A stretch of DNA of 64,000 nucleotides, taken from the NCBI GenBank assembly GCA_965277595.1, contig CBDIDH010000002.1:4464001-4528000 (forward strand), in the 5' to 3' direction. Shown piece after piece: positions 17,722 to 27,249 of this stretch (position 1 is its first letter; every line of letters starts with the position of its first letter). The DNA comes from CBDIDH01 sp965277595 (GTDB lineage: Bacteria; Planctomycetota; Planctomycetia; Isosphaerales; Isosphaeraceae). The notes beneath the pieces are model-generated. The model made no database searches. It had not been told where the DNA came from and saw only the letters and a program-made list of their open reading frames with translations. The translations under genes were made by a program, and so were the position numbers.

Positions 17722-19071
17722 CTAAAGGTCGCCAGTCAGTTCGGCCGGGGCCTTGCCGGTGTCGACGAGGCGGATCGGTCGGCCGTCGGGCGAGGTGAAC
17801 TTGAGGTCGGGATCGATTCCGAGCGCGAGGTAAAGGGTGGCGGCCAGGTCGGATGGCGTGACGGGGTGGTCAACCGGCGAATCGCCCCGGGGATCGGTCC
17901 GGCCCAGGCAGAGGCCGCGCGGCAGGCCCGCGCCGGCCAGAAGGGCACAGTTCGCCCGGCCGTGGTGATCGCGTCCCGCCGCCGGGTTAATTTTCGGGGT
18001 TCGGCCGAACTCGCCCATCATGATGACGAGGGTGCTCTCGGTCAGGCCGCGATCGTCAAGGTCGGTCAGGAGCGCGGAAACCCCCTGGTCGAGCGGCGGG
18101 GCGAGCGTTTCCTTGATCCTCGGGAAATTTTGCTGGTGCGTGTCCCAGCCAAGCTGACCCGTGCCGCGATCATTCACGGTCACGAACGAAACGCCCGACT
18201 CGACGAGCCGCCTGGCGAGCAGGCAGGATTGCCCGAACGACGTCCTACCGTAGCGTTCACGGAGGTCGTCAGGCTCGTTGCCCATGTTAAACGCGGCCTG
18301 CGCGGCGGTCGATGTGAGAAGTTGATACGCCTGGTCGGTGAACTGGTCGCGGCTGGCCGTGAGCGGCGTTTCCGAAACGTCGCGCGCGAAGGCGTCGAGC
18401 GAACGGACCATCTCGCGTCGGCGCCTGAGTCGGTCCAGCGTCAGGCGATCGGGGGGCGTCAGGTCGCGCACCCGGAAGGTCGGCGAATTGGGATCGCCGA
18501 GGACGGCGAAGGGGTCATACGCGGGGGTTAAATAACCGCTCGATGAAAAAATCGGCGCATCGGGCACGGCGACGTAAGGAGGCAGGGCGGTCCGCTGGCT
18601 TTCGCGGACCTTCGCGACGACGCTGCCGTGTCCCGGGTAAACAAGCGCGGGCGAGGGGCGATAACCCGTCAACAAATGGTGCGCGGCGCGGTCGTGATCG
18701 GCCTCGGGCGAGGTCACGCCGCGAATCAGGGTCACGCGGTCCATCACCTTTGCGAGCTTCGGAAAAACCTCGCTGATCCAGAGTCCCGGCTGGGCTGTCT
18801 CAATCGGTTTGAAGAGGCCCCGGACATCGGCGGGGGCGTCGGGCTTGGGGTCAAACGTATCGAGATGCGAAGGGCCGCCGGCCAGCCAGATCAGAATGCA
18901 ATTCTTGACCTTCGACGGCCGCGCCTGACCCGTTTCCGAGGCGTGCGCGCGCAGTCTCAAAAGGTCATCAAGCCCCAGGCAAAGACCGCCGAGACCGAGC
19001 AGGCCCGCGCGCAGGAGGTCACGACGGATCGGGCCTCGGCAGGGCGACTCCACGGACGTTTTCGCGGGCAT
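17722..19071 (-). CDS. DUF1501 protein, Tat-exported
   Basis: 449 aa from ATG 19071, with AGGGAG about 9 bases upstream. The N-terminus has a twin-arginine signal (RRDLLRAGLLGLGGLCLG). The body has the DUF1501 sulfatase-like motifs ILIWLAGGPSHLDTFDPKP, DHDRAAHHLLTGY and MMGEFGRTPKIN. In planctomycetes this family is nearly always encoded with a DUF1549/DUF1553 protein, as here, where that gene is directly upstream (51 bases). The enzymatic role is unproven; the fold belongs to the alkaline-phosphatase superfamily and the substrate may be a sulfated or phosphorylated polymer. Confidence 0.9.
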   Translation of the reverse strand: MPAKTSVESPCRGPIRRDLLRAGLLGLGGLCLGLDDLLRLRAHASETGQARPSKVKNCILIWLAGGPSHLDTFDPKPDAPADVRGLFKPIETAQPGLWISEVFPKLAKVMDRVTLIRGVTSPEADHDRAAHHLLTGYRPSPALVYPGHGSVVAKVRESQRTALPPYVAVPDAPIFSSSGYLTPAYDPFAVLGDPNSPTFRVRDLTPPDRLTLDRLRRRREMVRSLDAFARDVSETPLTASRDQFTDQAYQLLTSTAAQAAFNMGNEPDDLRERYGRTSFGQSCLLARRLVESGVSFVTVNDRGTGQLGWDTHQQNFPRIKETLAPPLDQGVSALLTDLDDRGLTESTLVIMMGEFGRTPKINPAAGRDHHGRANCALLAGAGLPRGLCLGRTDPRGDSPVDHPVTPSDLAATLYLALGIDPDLKFTSPDGRPIRLVDTGKAPAELTGDL

Positions 19072-19122
19072 TTGGTTTCGGCTCCCTGGGGAAACACGCG
19101 AGATCAAAAGATTAATTTGTCT

Positions 19123-21624
19123 TCAATGATTGAAGGCGAATTCTCGGGAATTCAGGAGCGCCCAGAAGAGGTCTTCCGACGCCTCTCCGCGCGACTTGGC
19201 GCGCGACAACTCGGCCGACCACCGCGAAAGCTCCTCGGCCGAGGGGGGTCGGCAGACGACGCGGAGGTACAGGTTCTCGACGATCTCGTCGGGCTCGGGG
19301 TTCAGCTCAAGAAGGTTCGCGAGGTAGCCGTCGAGGCTGTTGACCTTGCTCTCGATCACGTCGCCGCCGATCAAAAGAAGCGATTGGCGAAGGCTCAGTG
19401 GCGGTGTCGAGACCGAGGCGCAACCCACCGTCCGGGCGCACCGGCCGAAGGTGTCGAGAATCGTGCTGACTGTCGCGGGGTCGTAAACCTCGATCGCCCG
19501 GGTTCCCGGGGGCTTGTTCGGGAACCGGTTCGGGACGTCCGTCGCCTGCGCCAGGGCGTCGGCCATCTGGTGGGCCGAGAGCGGGCGCGGGGTCTGGTGC
19601 GAAAAGAGGCGGTTGTCCTTCTCGTTGCCGGGAATCGTCGCCGAGGAGAGGCCATACGCCTCGGAAACGGCGACCGCGCGGATCAGGTCGCGAAGGTCAA
19701 ACTTGTGGTCAACGAAGTGACGAGCCAGGGCGTCGAGCAACTCGGGATGGACCGGCGGATTGGAACGGCTCAGGTCGTCGGCGGGATCGGCCAGCCCCTT
19801 GCCGAAGAACTGAGCCCAGACCCAGTTAGCCATCGCTCGGGCGAAATAGGGGTTATCCGGCGCGGTCATCCAGTCGGCGAGGGCCTTGCGGGGATCGTCG
19901 GTCTCGGCAAGATGGACCAGAGTCCCGCCGGGGAGTCGAGGGGTGACGACCTGCTTCGTGCGAAGGTGCTCGACGGTCCCTTTCGGGTTCAGCTTGACTT
20001 CGGTCCGGCCCGGACCTCCGCCGCGCTGAACTTTGGCGAAGAAGGCGGCGAGTCCGTAATAATCGTCCTGCGTCCAGACGTCGAAGGGGTGGTCGTGGCA
20101 CTGGGCACACCGCAGGCGAAGGCCCAGAAAGCGCTGGGCGGTCTGCTCGGCCTGGGTCTGAGCGTCGGGACCGTCAAGCGCGTAGTTGACCGGACCCCCC
20201 TCGAAGATCATCGGGTTGCCAAGCGCGGTCAGAAGCGTGCGGACCGACTGATCCCAGGGGCGGTTCTCGCCGATCTGCTGATTGAGCCAGGTATGATAAT
20301 ACGCCGCGCCGTTGCCAAAGCGGGCCGAGCTGATCTGAAGCAGGTCGCCGAGCTTGATCTCCCAGAAGCGGACAAAATCGGCGCTGGCGATCAGGCGATC
20401 GACGAGCTTGACCCGTTTTTCCGGGTCGGAATCGGCGAGGAACTGGCGGACGGCGTCGGGCCGCGGCTGTTCACCGGTCAGGTCGAGCGAAGCCCTGCGA
20501 AGAAAGACCGCGTCGGTCGCGGTCGGGCTGGGAGGAACCTTCAAGGCGTCGAGGCGGGCGTACAGAAGGTCGTCGAGGAAGTTCCGACGTTTGAGCCGGG
20601 CGAAATCAAGGTCGAGGTCCGGGTTCACGACCGCCGAGAGCCGGGCGCTCACCACCTCCGACTGGTACCGAACGACGAGGTCGGCCTCGCCCCTTCGAAG
20701 CAAGACGGCCATGCCCGAAGCATCGATCGACAGGGTTGAGTCGTCATTGATTCGAAACGAAGCCAGGTGGGTCACGTCGCGAAGGTGGCCATCGGCATAG
20801 CGCCCGACGACCCGAATTTGCTTCGGACCAGGTGCGTCGAGGCGAACGACCGCCGGTTCAATGGCGATCGCGACGAGTCGGCCGTGCGTCTTGCCCGACG
20901 ACCTCGGCGCACCCGCTTGAAGCCAGTCAAGCAGCGTCTGATAGTCCACCGAGCCGGGCGTCAGTTTGAGCCCGCCCGCGTGGGGAACCTGCCCCGTGGC
21001 CTTGCCTAGCAAGAGGCTTGATTCAGGACGAAGCCGAGCGATTCGACGCCCCTGGGCGTCTCGGGTAATGGCCCGGTGGTCGCTTTCGGGATCGTAGCCG
21101 AGGAAGGAGAGGTGAAAACCATTCTGGCCGGCGGCCCGGCCGTGACACGACCCCGCGTTGCAGCCCGCTCGGGTGAGGATCGGAACGACATCCTCATCGA
21201 AACTCCAGGCTCGTTTGCCGTTTGCCTGAACCTCGACCTCTACCGGCACCGTCGCGACGGCCGAGCCGGTGGTCACCTTGACGATCGCCTTGCCCGATGC
21301 GATCGGCCGGACGTATCCCGATTCGGAAACCGCGATGATCCCTTCCGGCTCCGCGCGCCACGAGACCGCTTGCGGCTCGGTCTTCGCGGAATCGTCGACC
21401 AGGAGTTGATAGCCGACGTCTCCGGCCTTGAGCTGGAGTGACGCCGGACTGACCGCGATCGTTGGGCGTAAAGGTTCTCGCGCCTCGGGTTTTGGATCGG
21501 CACCCTTGACCTCGGGCCGTTCCACCCGCGGCGCCGGGGTCGATCCGGTCTTCGCGCAACCCGAGACCAGCGCCAGTGTCAGCGCCGCGATCCAGAACCC
21601 GAGGCTCGGTGGACGAGGTGCCAT
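19123..21624 (-). CDS. DUF1549/DUF1553 lipoprotein with N-terminal Ig-like (BIG_2) domain
   Basis: 833 aa. The lipobox LVSGC (Cys23) marks it as a lipoprotein. An Ig-like BIG_2 region (about 55-135) is followed by a cytochrome-like patch AGCNAGSCHGRAAGQNGF, then DUF1549 (LDDLLYARLDAL .. RRASLDLTGEQP .. VDRLI) and DUF1553 (NPYFARAMANWVW, ARHFVDHKFDLRDLIRAV, SLRQSLLLIGGD). CAQCHDHPFD is a clear CxxCH haem-type site, so the protein may be a periplasmic redox protein. It is paired with DUF1501 in one minus-strand operon. Function is not established for the family. Confidence 0.92.
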   Translation of the reverse strand: MAPRPPSLGFWIAALTLALVSGCAKTGSTPAPRVERPEVKGADPKPEAREPLRPTIAVSPASLQLKAGDVGYQLLVDDSAKTEPQAVSWRAEPEGIIAVSESGYVRPIASGKAIVKVTTGSAVATVPVEVEVQANGKRAWSFDEDVVPILTRAGCNAGSCHGRAAGQNGFHLSFLGYDPESDHRAITRDAQGRRIARLRPESSLLLGKATGQVPHAGGLKLTPGSVDYQTLLDWLQAGAPRSSGKTHGRLVAIAIEPAVVRLDAPGPKQIRVVGRYADGHLRDVTHLASFRINDDSTLSIDASGMAVLLRRGEADLVVRYQSEVVSARLSAVVNPDLDLDFARLKRRNFLDDLLYARLDALKVPPSPTATDAVFLRRASLDLTGEQPRPDAVRQFLADSDPEKRVKLVDRLIASADFVRFWEIKLGDLLQISSARFGNGAAYYHTWLNQQIGENRPWDQSVRTLLTALGNPMIFEGGPVNYALDGPDAQTQAEQTAQRFLGLRLRCAQCHDHPFDVWTQDDYYGLAAFFAKVQRGGGPGRTEVKLNPKGTVEHLRTKQVVTPRLPGGTLVHLAETDDPRKALADWMTAPDNPYFARAMANWVWAQFFGKGLADPADDLSRSNPPVHPELLDALARHFVDHKFDLRDLIRAVAVSEAYGLSSATIPGNEKDNRLFSHQTPRPLSAHQMADALAQATDVPNRFPNKPPGTRAIEVYDPATVSTILDTFGRCARTVGCASVSTPPLSLRQSLLLIGGDVIESKVNSLDGYLANLLELNPEPDEIVENLYLRVVCRPPSAEELSRWSAELSRAKSRGEASEDLFWALLNSREFAFNH

Positions 21625-21849
21625 GCGTTAACCCCCTCCCGCATTATTCGACCCCGCGACCGACCCCGCGCTGGGGGTTATGACAAACGTCGTCGACATC
21701 TTCTGTATCTTATAAGAACCCAGGTCCCGCCCGCAAGGCGTAAGCGGAGATTGTCGAGATCGTCGAGTTGAATCCTTCGTCGATCGATCTTCGAGGAAAA
21801 CGCGACGTCTGAGTCCTCAAGGAACGATTCGCGACGCCGACGCATTCGG

Positions 21850-22833
21850 TCACGAGCCTCCGCGCACCGCGTCGATCAGGTGGCGACGAAGTCGGTCCGC
21901 GTCGTCGGAGAGGTCGAGACGGTCCGGCGCCTGGATCGACTTCCGGCAGATCAACGAGAGCGGAATCGGCCGGAACCGGTCGGGGTCGAGGGGCCGCGTC
22001 GCGATCCGGTCGTCTTGCCCGGAAATCGCGGCCTCCGAGACGATTCCGACCCCCAGCCCTTCGCGAACATAGGCGAGGATCGTCGACCAGCCGCCGACTT
22101 CCATGACGACCTTCAGGCGGTCCGCGACCCCGGCCGATTCCAGGTCGCGGTCGACCTGCCGACGAATTCCCGCGTCGGGCTCGGGCAAGATCAGGGGAAA
22201 CCGGGTCAAAACGTCGGCGCCTGCCGGTTGCTCGGGAAGGCGGTCGAAGTCGTCTTTCCAGAGGGCCTGGGAGGATCGACCGGCCACCAGCACGAGGCGG
22301 TCGTCGCGGAGCGTCTCGACGTGCAAGGACCGCCGCGCGACGGCCCGGATCTCGGCCTCGTCGGTGCTCACCGTCGCCAGGTCGAGGAGGCCGTTGGCCA
22401 CGCCTTCGATCCGCGATCGCCCGCGCATCGTCGCGACCCGGAGGCGAACCTCGGGAGCCTCCGCCAGAAACCGTCGAAGGGCGTCGAGAACGTAGGAGGT
22501 CGCCGCCTGCTGGCCGCAGCCAAAGGAAACCTTCGGGGCGCCGAGCCGACCGCCGCCGGAGAATGCGCCAATTGCCCGGTATTGCCGGATCAAGGACCGG
22601 ACCGCCGGGAGCATCCGCTTCCCCTCCGTCGTCTGCCGCCAGGTCTTCCCCCGCCGGTCGACCCAGGGAGACCGAATCCACGGCCCCACGTTCTGCAACT
22701 GCGAGAGCCGCTTCGACATGCTCGGCTGATTGATCCCCAGCGCCGTCGCCGCCTTCGACGCGTCCCCGTCGTTCTCCACCAGACTGACAAACGTTTCCAG
22801 CAATTCAAAGCTGATCCGCGAAGGGCGTGGCAT
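21850..22833 (-). CDS. LysR-type transcriptional regulator
   Basis: About 327 aa from ATG 22833. The N-terminal HTH is SFELLETFVSLVENDGDASKAATALGINQPSMSKRLSQL, and the C-terminal periplasmic-binding-like effector domain contains ADVLTRFPLILPEPDAGIRR and YVREGLGVGIVSEAAI. A longer start at ATG 22899 is possible but adds 22 residues not typical of the family. It is transcribed away from the TPR-S-like gene (22979), with 145 bases between. By the usual LysR arrangement it may control that divergent gene and the locus behind it. The co-inducer is unknown. Confidence 0.88.
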   Translation of the reverse strand: MPRPSRISFELLETFVSLVENDGDASKAATALGINQPSMSKRLSQLQNVGPWIRSPWVDRRGKTWRQTTEGKRMLPAVRSLIRQYRAIGAFSGGGRLGAPKVSFGCGQQAATSYVLDALRRFLAEAPEVRLRVATMRGRSRIEGVANGLLDLATVSTDEAEIRAVARRSLHVETLRDDRLVLVAGRSSQALWKDDFDRLPEQPAGADVLTRFPLILPEPDAGIRRQVDRDLESAGVADRLKVVMEVGGWSTILAYVREGLGVGIVSEAAISGQDDRIATRPLDPDRFRPIPLSLICRKSIQAPDRLDLSDDADRLRRHLIDAVRGGS

Positions 22834-22885
22834 GAGCGTCTCAAACCTCGGAGATCCCGTCCCAAAACGCGTTTTCTTTTCCGTA

Positions 22886-22905
22886 GAATATCCAAACATT
22901 CATCG
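22886..22905. promoter_or_regulatory. AT-rich GAATAT / ATTCATCG words in the LysR-TPR-S divergent region
   Basis: GAATAT (22886-22891) and ATTCATCG (22898-22905) lie between the two divergent genes. The same two words recur at 23872-23883, before the Nudix gene, and in reversed order at 27250-27262 (ATTCAT, GAATAT), before the kinase-like gene. In otherwise GC-rich DNA this could be a shared operator or simply -10-like promoter elements. Confidence 0.35.
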
Positions 22906-22978
22906 TTCATACTAGAGCCAAGACTGGCCAGGTCGTCGCTTCCGGCGGATCTCCAGTCCATTTGAGGAGGGACTTTTC

Positions 22979-23803
22979 GTGGCAACGTCGACGACGCGCC
23001 CGCTCGCGGAAATTTTGAAGGCTCCTTTCCCGAGCTATCACAAACCTCTGGAAATGGCGAGGACGTGGAGTCGGTCGGGCGTGGAAGAAGACCGGCGCGA
23101 CGCGATCGAGTTGCTCAAGGGTCTGATCGCACGCTATCCGCACGCCCTGGTGTTTGGCCAGGAACTGGTTCTCGCGCTGATCGAAGGGGGTGGGAACGAC
23201 GAGGCCGAGGCCACGCTGAGGCGGTTCGAGCGCGACGCGCCGGGCCTCGACGAGGAGTTCCTTTGCCGATGGGGCCGACTCTTCAAGGATAGCGGCGACC
23301 GACAGGCCCGAGGCTCGCCGCCGGAAATCACGCTGGCGGAAGAGTTCTACCGCAAGGCGCTGGAGAAGTACGACAGGGCGTATCAGATCCGGTCGGGGCA
23401 TTATCCAGGAATCAACAAGGCGACACTCCTGCTCGTCCTCGCCGCGCTCGCTCCGACGCCTCCAGGATCGCCCCCCAGTCCCGACCTGCAAGCCTCGGCC
23501 GACCTCGCCTCCGAGATCCTCGCCAACCGCCCGAGGTGGAATCGCGACGACCCCGACGACGAGCCGATCTGGCACGCCGCGACCGCTGGCGAGGCTCACC
23601 TCCTCCGCCAGGAATGGAACGAGGCGGCCAGCCAGTATCGCGAGGTCCTCCGCCGCCAGAACCTCAAGCCCCACGCTCGCGAGTCGATCCGCAAACAGAT
23701 CGAACGAGTCGTCGCCAGCTTCTCCGCCCTTGGCGTCGTGGTTCCTCCCCCCTTCGATCGCCCCGCCGCGTTCTTCGTCTCCAATTTGTCCCAGACCCCT
23801 TGA
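22979..23803 (+). CDS. TPR-S-like tetratricopeptide scaffold protein (first gene of the candidate signalling locus)
   Basis: 274 aa, all helical, no TM or signal. It has TPR-like helix pairs (RRDAIELLKGLIARYP; DEAEATLRRFERDAPG; EWNEAASQYREVLRRQ) and the diagnostic segment RSGHYPGINKATLLLVLAAL (about 138-157), followed by WHAATAGEAHLL. The same segment recurs in the 763-aa cyclase fusion downstream as GGYYPGINAATLALLL. This matches the TPR-S scaffold (related to the TRAF-binding/DUF4071 region of animal ASK kinases), predicted to sense NAD-derived signals in conflict systems. The start is GTG with GAGGAGG 8 bases upstream. It is the first gene of a six-gene co-directional run. Confidence 0.72.
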   Translation: MATSTTRPLAEILKAPFPSYHKPLEMARTWSRSGVEEDRRDAIELLKGLIARYPHALVFGQELVLALIEGGGNDEAEATLRRFERDAPGLDEEFLCRWGRLFKDSGDRQARGSPPEITLAEEFYRKALEKYDRAYQIRSGHYPGINKATLLLVLAALAPTPPGSPPSPDLQASADLASEILANRPRWNRDDPDDEPIWHAATAGEAHLLRQEWNEAASQYREVLRRQNLKPHARESIRKQIERVVASFSALGVVVPPPFDRPAAFFVSNLSQTP

Positions 23804-23871
23804 AGAGAACCGTCTGACTCCGTCACGCGTACAAAACCCTGGCAACGTTCATTCTTTTTATTAGACTTTTC

Positions 23872-23883
23872 GAATATTCATCG
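23872..23883 (+). promoter_or_regulatory. Overlapping GAATAT/ATTCATCG upstream of the Nudix gene
   Basis: GAATATTCATCG lies in a 40-base AT-rich stretch (about 23850-23890) within the 134-base gap before the Nudix gene. This suggests an internal promoter that repeats the words found in the LysR/TPR-S divergent region. Confidence 0.35.
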
Positions 23884-23937
23884 CTATCATTCCCAAACGG
23901 GCCGCGCGGATCAGCCCGACGGGCTGCGCGTGTTCGG

Positions 23938-24495
23938 TTGGGAGACGTGGATTGTTTGGGAGTGATCTCCGCCAGGGGGTGCATCGTGATCGAGAAAGGC
24001 GAGGGGGGACCGGAGCGGCGATCGCGCGCGGCCATGGCGCTGGTCAGTGACTGGCGAGGCGCCGAGCGGTTCTGGCTGGCGCGCTGGAACGAGAACTGGA
24101 AGGCATTTCACCTCGTCGGCGGTCATCTCTTGCCGGGCGAGACCTTCCGCAACGCCCTGGCGCGTGAGATGACCGAGGAACTGGGTCTGCGCAACCTCGT
24201 TGATTCGATCGTGTCTCCAGAACCGAAAGCCCACCTGGAATACACCGCCGATTCGCGAAGCGCCGGGGTCGCGACGCGTTATGAAACCGAGCTTTTCGAG
24301 GTCTGGATTCTCGGCGAGGCCCGCCGGTCGCTCGATCGAGATCCGTCGGTCCGCTGGCTTGGCGAGTCCGAGATCCTCCTCGGCCGATGCGACGAACCCG
24401 ACGGCCGCCCCGTCAGCCCGACCATGCGCTTTCTGCTCGAAAAGGTCGGTCTGTTCGACTATTGTGAGTCCGACATGGATGAGACGGTCATCTGA
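23938..24495 (+). CDS. Nudix hydrolase with intact catalytic box
   Basis: Up to 185 aa. The Nudix box is complete: GHLLPGE, seven residues, then REMTEELGL (G-x5-E-x7-R-E-U-x-E-E-x-G-U). It should therefore bind Mg2+ and hydrolyse a nucleoside-diphosphate-X compound; the substrate is not predictable. The start is uncertain: the longest form uses TTG 23938, and TTG 23956 with GGAG 11 bases upstream is an alternative. Its position between a TPR-S-like scaffold and a membrane signalling-type protein suggests it removes or makes a nucleotide signal such as an NAD or ADP-ribose derivative (inference). Confidence 0.85.
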   Translation: MGDVDCLGVISARGCIVIEKGEGGPERRSRAAMALVSDWRGAERFWLARWNENWKAFHLVGGHLLPGETFRNALAREMTEELGLRNLVDSIVSPEPKAHLEYTADSRSAGVATRYETELFEVWILGEARRSLDRDPSVRWLGESEILLGRCDEPDGRPVSPTMRFLLEKVGLFDYCESDMDETVI

Positions 24496-24589
24496 GCGGA
24501 TTCACCAGGATGTCCCGCGACGGCGCGTTGGGCATGGATTCGCATTGCTTTCAAGAGGTCTTGAAGTCGATTTTGACAAGGACCGTTTG

Positions 24590-27235
24590 ATGTCACAAAT
24601 CCAATGGTGGGTTCAGACGGATGGCCTGATTCAAGGTCCCTGGGCCGCGGGCCGCCTCCGAGACCTTGCCAGGTCGGGAGCCATCGGTCATGAAACGCTC
24701 GTCTCTCGCGACAAGGTGCAATGGGTCCCCGCGCGGAGGCTCAAGGGTCTGTTCGAAGACGTTCCGTCCATAGGCGCCCCCGAGGCCGCCGGGCGGCCCG
24801 ACCGGAATTCAGCCCCCAGGCCGGACCACGATTCGACGGCAAAACCTCAACGAGCTTCCGAAGTCGGAGCGTCGGGACACGAGTCGCCCGTCAACGTCGG
24901 TTCGGGCCGTGACGACACCCGGTTCCCCGTGGTAAGGGTGCGAGGTGGGTTCTTCTGGTCCCAGGTGATCGCGATCTATGAGACCCACCTGCTTACGGGG
25001 AACCGGTTCCTTCGACGACTGGAGCTGACCGAGGAGATGTGTCATCCCTCAGGTGAAGCCGCGCTGAGGCGGCATCTGCACGCGTCGCGGAGCGTCGCGC
25101 TGGGCAAAGGCTCGGAAGTCCGGGAGACGGCGTCGACCGGGAAGCGCAGGGCGTTCTCGCTCTCAAGCGGGAAACAGTCGCATCACTTCTCAGTACGCGA
25201 GTCGGGGGGCAATATGATTGAATTCTCGGTCTCATCGACCCAGGTTCGGGGGATTCACGCCGCGCTCTTCGGCCTTCTGGGAGACGCCTATTACAGCCGG
25301 CCCGACCAGCGGGGCGGGTGCGCCGCGGTCGCGATCGCTTTTCTGGGTGTGCCCTTCCTGCTGTTGGCCGCGATTTATTCCGGGAATGGTTCCTCGGTCA
25401 TCTCGCTCATCGCCGCCGTCGTCGGACTCGGACTGACCGGGGGAGGTTTGTATCTCATCTTCGCCCGCCGAGGAGACTGGACCCAGGTCACCGAACTCCC
25501 CACGTTGGTCATCGACAAGACGGCCAGGGAACGAACGACGGTCGTCCAAGCGAGCCAGCCATTCCACTCCCAGACGCTAGGTTGGACCCTCAAATTGCTC
25601 GGCCTCGCCTACTGGGTCGTGATCGCCAGCCCGCTGACCGACGGGATGGAAAAGCCAATCGAGGAGGCGACAAAGAATAACCTGCATATCAGAAATATGA
25701 TCTGGGCGATTATCTGGGCACCCTCGCCGTTGATGATCTATCTTGGCTATCAAATGTGCCATCGTCGTTACGACCCCAAACAGAAGGGCGACACGCGCAA
25801 GCCGATTCTTTTCCTGCGGCCGTTCGAGGACGACGCGAAAACGTCACTCCAGCCGCCGGGCTTGCTGTCCGCGATCACGGGAGTTCGTGGCACCTTGTCA
25901 GCGAAGCCTTCTTCCTTGTTGGGCAAAGATGACGGTGGTCGCATTTCGGTCATGGAGATGGTGCTCATGAGCAACCCCGCGCGCCTGCTACGGATGGTCT
26001 TCAACCTGGGCGCGGGGTCTTCCGAGGAAACGATTGCTCGATACTTCGAATCGTACGGCCCGGTTGTCGCGATCGGCCGCCCTGGCGAGGGGTTGACCAC
26101 CCCCGGCGCCGCGCGTGTCTATCTGGCCGACAACGATTGGCGGGCGGTCGTTCTTGATGAACTGAAAAAATCGCAGGCCGTCGTGATGCAGCCTGGTTCG
26201 ACCGAAGGGGTTCGCTGGGAACTCGAACGCATTCGGGAACACGTCGAGCCCTACAAGGTCCTCCTCTGCCTGGTGAGCTTCTGGAAGGACCCCGAGGGTT
26301 TTGACGACCTCGCGCGGCTTGTCGGTCGAACCTTCCATGTCGACTTGCCGAGGGTCGTCCCGTTCCTGGATCGGCCATCATTCGTCTATTTCGACGCAGG
26401 ATGGGTTCCTCGGCTCCAGGAGGTGAGCTACAAGTGCCCGGTGCTCTGGCCGTTGACGGGGGAAGCGACGGACCTGGGCTACTCGTTACACCCGTTCGCG
26501 CAAGGGATGCACGGAGGAGACCGGGAGCCTCCGCGCCCGCCCCTCTGGAAATTGGGCCTCGGGAATGCGTTCGCCGGCGCCTCGGCCGTCGCGCTCGGGT
26601 TGGTGCTCGCCATCGTGCCGGTCTTGACGGTCCACTACGTCGCCCAATCGCTCTTCGGCTCTTGGGTCGCGACTGCCCCGGAGCCTGGCACCTTGACGGC
26701 GACGCCCGTCCCGGAGCAGATCCCGCAAGTCGTCGCCCGATCGCCGAGGGTGACACTGACGGGTAGGGCGGTGCCATATCGGTTCGAGATCCCCGAGGCG
26801 CTTTTGAAGGGAAATACCGAGGACGAGAGCCTCGAGCACGTTCGAAAGTCCCCGGACCAACGACTTGTCGTCCAGGTCATCGCGCTCGACGAGTCGGGGG
26901 ATGTCTCTGATATCGCCGAGCAGCGACTTAAAATAAACAGCGGAAAGGGTATCCTCAAATCCACCCTTGAGTCGTCCCGCACGGTCTCAGTGGCGGACAT
27001 CGATTGGGCCGAGGCCCGGATTTTCGCAACGTTGGAGAACGGCGTCACCGTCCGGGAGATCAGCCGTGGCGCGAACTTCGCAAAGGGCACCGTGTATGTC
27101 ATCGTCTTCGTGATCGGTGTTCCAGAGCCAGATCCGGCCTACCTGAATGTCGCGGAAGAGATCCTCGCCTCGTTCCGTTTCGAGAAAAAATCGGAAGAAA
27201 TTTTCAAAATCGATGACATGGAAACTCCAAAATAA
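24590..27235 (+). CDS. Large membrane protein: GYF_2 domain, TM helices, Rossmann/TIR-like LRPF domain
   Basis: 881 aa from ATG 24590. Residues 1-50 are a GYF_2-type module (QIQWWVQTDGLIQGPWAAGRL). TM helices lie near 243-262, 268-292, 333-350 and 368-388. A cytoplasmic alpha/beta domain follows (about 404-640): KPILFLRPFEDD, SYGPVVAIGRPGEGL, GAARVYLADNDWRAVV, STEGVRWELERIRE. A further TM is at 659-682, with a C-terminal domain of ~200 aa (about 750-860) of unknown fold. The LRPF domain looks like a TIR/Rossmann-type fold, with strand-D/E spacing and a conserved WE, and could be an effector or nucleotide sensor. I do not recognise a named family for the whole protein. Confidence 0.75.
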   Translation: MSQIQWWVQTDGLIQGPWAAGRLRDLARSGAIGHETLVSRDKVQWVPARRLKGLFEDVPSIGAPEAAGRPDRNSAPRPDHDSTAKPQRASEVGASGHESPVNVGSGRDDTRFPVVRVRGGFFWSQVIAIYETHLLTGNRFLRRLELTEEMCHPSGEAALRRHLHASRSVALGKGSEVRETASTGKRRAFSLSSGKQSHHFSVRESGGNMIEFSVSSTQVRGIHAALFGLLGDAYYSRPDQRGGCAAVAIAFLGVPFLLLAAIYSGNGSSVISLIAAVVGLGLTGGGLYLIFARRGDWTQVTELPTLVIDKTARERTTVVQASQPFHSQTLGWTLKLLGLAYWVVIASPLTDGMEKPIEEATKNNLHIRNMIWAIIWAPSPLMIYLGYQMCHRRYDPKQKGDTRKPILFLRPFEDDAKTSLQPPGLLSAITGVRGTLSAKPSSLLGKDDGGRISVMEMVLMSNPARLLRMVFNLGAGSSEETIARYFESYGPVVAIGRPGEGLTTPGAARVYLADNDWRAVVLDELKKSQAVVMQPGSTEGVRWELERIREHVEPYKVLLCLVSFWKDPEGFDDLARLVGRTFHVDLPRVVPFLDRPSFVYFDAGWVPRLQEVSYKCPVLWPLTGEATDLGYSLHPFAQGMHGGDREPPRPPLWKLGLGNAFAGASAVALGLVLAIVPVLTVHYVAQSLFGSWVATAPEPGTLTATPVPEQIPQVVARSPRVTLTGRAVPYRFEIPEALLKGNTEDESLEHVRKSPDQRLVVQVIALDESGDVSDIAEQRLKINSGKGILKSTLESSRTVSVADIDWAEARIFATLENGVTVREISRGANFAKGTVYVIVFVIGVPEPDPAYLNVAEEILASFRFEKKSEEIFKIDDMETPK

Positions 27236-27249
27236 TTCAGTCGCGAAGC

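Noticed and set aside
18628..20739. 703-aa + strand open frame
   Set aside because: Antisense to the DUF1553 and DUF1501 genes, which have full domain signatures; a GC-rich shadow frame.
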